From: Aquificaceae bacterium
GTDB taxonomy: Bacteria > Aquificota > Aquificia > Aquificales > Aquificaceae
NCBI GenBank assembly: GCA_015490115.1
Contig: WFYM01000086.1
Span: forward strand, 1-5,587
Length of the DNA: 5,587 nt
Direction: 5' to 3'
Part shown: positions 4,790 to 5,587 of the stretch, in pieces
How positions within the stretch are numbered: the first letter of the stretch is position 1
Layout: every line of letters begins with the position of its first letter
Translations under genes and position numbers: made by a program
The notes under the pieces: generated by a model
Seen by the model: only the letters and a program-made list of their open reading frames with translations
The model's database searches: none
What the model was told of the DNA's origin: nothing

Positions 4790-5323
4790 ATGTGGGTTTT
4801 GATAGGTCTGATACTTCCAGCCTTTTTCGGGTTCGGTGTAGCCCTCGCCGGAGGAAAGACTATGAGAGTTGAAAGCCCCGTCTTCAAGGAGGGAGAGGTC
4901 ATCCCAGCGAGGCACACCTGCGACGGTATAGACATCTCGCCTCCGATAAGGTGGTCGGACGTCCCGGAAGGGACAAAGAGCTTCGTGATCATAATGGACG
5001 ACCCGGACGCCCCCATAGGGACCTTCACCCACTGGATCATCTACGACATACCGGGTGACGTGAGGGAGTTGGAGGAGGGGATACCTAAGGCTGATCAGGT
5101 GGGTTCCGCTAAGCAGGGGATTAACGATTTCGGATACGTCGGCTACGGAGGTCCATGTCCTCCTAAGGGACACGGCTACCACAGATACTACTTCAAGGTA
5201 TACGCCCTCGATGTAGAGACCCTCGGACTCCCCGCGAAGGCAACGAGAAAGCAGGTGGAGGAGAGGATGAAGGGACACATACTCGGTGAAGGCTCACTCA
5301 TGGGAAGATACAAAAGAGACTAA
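4790..5323 (+). CDS. exported PEBP / YbhB-family protein
   Basis: A 177-residue member of the phosphatidylethanolamine-binding protein family, bacterial YbhB/YbcL type. Signatures are FKEGEVIPARHTCDGIDISPPIRW (32-55), the DPDAP anion-pocket motif (71-75), THWIIYDIPGD (80-90), GPCPPKGHGYHRYYFKVYALD (121-141) and the terminal GRYKRD. The family binds phosphate-like ligands; its bacterial role is poorly defined. Residues 1 to about 21 form a hydrophobic signal peptide (MWVLIGLILPAFFGFGVALA, then GG), so the mature protein should be periplasmic; the n-region lacks the usual positive charge. No other in-frame start exists between the upstream TAG and 4790. The next Met (25, at 4862) would give a cytoplasmic form starting MRVESPVF, so a shorter product is possible. 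It is divergent from the MFS gene, and its 3' end overlaps the convergent thioredoxin-fold gene by 30 bp. Confidence 0.9.
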   Translation: MWVLIGLILPAFFGFGVALAGGKTMRVESPVFKEGEVIPARHTCDGIDISPPIRWSDVPEGTKSFVIIMDDPDAPIGTFTHWIIYDIPGDVRELEEGIPKADQVGSAKQGINDFGYVGYGGPCPPKGHGYHRYYFKVYALDVETLGLPAKATRKQVEERMKGHILGEGSLMGRYKRD

Positions 5324-5587
5324 GTCCTCAGGGAGACCCGGATAGGACTTTATAGGTATACCCCTCCCGTCGAAGAGGATGGTGGTGGGCAAAAATAGGA
5401 GGGTGATCTTTTTCGCAAGCTTCCCTTCCGGGTCGACGATCACAGGATAGCTGGGTTCTATGCTATTTTCCTTCAGAACCTTCTTCACCTCCCCTTCGTC
5501 CATCATGATCGCGACGGTGACCACCTTAAAGTTGAGGTTCGGAGCTTCTCTGGAGAGCCTTTTGAGATCCTCCGTGTGACCGAGACA
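5294..5587 (-). CDS. TlpA-like thioredoxin-fold protein, C-terminal part
   Basis: This minus-strand frame is open from the right edge to TGA (5294-5296), giving the last 97 residues. The first visible residues are CLGHTEDLKRLSREAPNL. Their position suits the second cysteine of a CxxC redox centre followed by the 'E..L..L' helix of TlpA/ResA proteins, but the first cysteine is outside the window. The core then follows: VVTVAIMMDEGEVKKVLKENSI, PVIVDPEGKLAKKI, the cis-proline loop LFLPTTILFD (Pro67 of the visible part) and the GRGIPIKSYPG hairpin. Such proteins are usually periplasmic thiol-disulfide oxidoreductases for cytochrome c maturation or similar work. The GTG at 5524 is internal, not the start, because coding similarity continues upstream to the edge. 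The last 30 bp overlap the end of the PEBP gene on the opposite strand, making the pair convergent. Confidence 0.85.
   Translation of the reverse strand, partial: CLGHTEDLKRLSREAPNLNFKVVTVAIMMDEGEVKKVLKENSIEPSYPVIVDPEGKLAKKITLLFLPTTILFDGRGIPIKSYPGLPEDLVSFVSSHE

Noticed and set aside
4782..4802. Six-codon frame ATG...TGA (MGGCGF) overlapping the PEBP start, with TAGTAT 7 nt upstream
   Set aside because: It could be an upstream leader peptide, but it is too short to distinguish from chance and has no attenuator structure nearby.
4733..5278. Minus-strand open frame of 181 codons antisense to the PEBP-family gene
   Set aside because: The plus strand encodes all PEBP signature motifs; the antisense translation is low-complexity with no family features, and it overlaps the start of the MFS gene.

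Overview
The window looks like chromosome from a thermophilic bacterium of the order Aquificales. The basis is compact gene packing with overlaps or gaps of a few bases, heavy use of AGG arginine and ATA isoleucine codons, lysine/glutamate-rich proteins, a thymidylate kinase that closely resembles the Aquifex aeolicus enzyme as I remember it, and trpG lying away from the other tryptophan genes. This is recognition from memory, not a database match. No mobile element, CRISPR array, rRNA or tRNA is visible.

Left part (1-1722, + strand): the C-terminal tail of an unidentified protein, a 117-residue helical protein of unknown function, a phosphoribosyltransferase-fold protein joined to it by an ATGA stop/start overlap, and the TrpG/PabA-type glutamine amidotransferase. 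Middle (1719-3288): a small basic helical protein on the minus strand, convergent with trpG and sharing four bases with it; then, divergently, a short cytoplasmic sulfite-oxidase-like molybdoenzyme and thymidylate kinase (tmk). Right part (3289-5587): a 107-bp intergenic region, a 12-helix MFS transporter on the minus strand, a divergently transcribed exported PEBP/YbhB-family protein, and the C-terminal part of a TlpA-like thioredoxin-fold protein on the minus strand that runs off the right edge and overlaps the PEBP gene by 30 bp.

The genes form no obvious single pathway. They mix nucleotide metabolism (tmk, phosphoribosyltransferase), chorismate-derived amino acid or folate synthesis (trpG), a molybdenum redox enzyme, transport and periplasmic proteins, much like the scattered gene order known from Aquifex.

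Two non-coding signals stand out. (1) The tmk/MFS intergenic region carries, on the minus strand, a perfect TTGACA, a 17-bp spacer and TATATT, then a purine-rich Shine-Dalgarno-like stretch folded against a C-rich tract, and a strong GC hairpin. Together these predict a transcript of about 70 nt with no credible ORF, so a candidate small RNA. (2) trpG, the molybdoenzyme gene and tmk each have a TAnnnT -10-like hexamer exactly 6 nt before the ATG and no Shine-Dalgarno sequence, which suggests leaderless mRNAs. Both are predictions from sequence alone.
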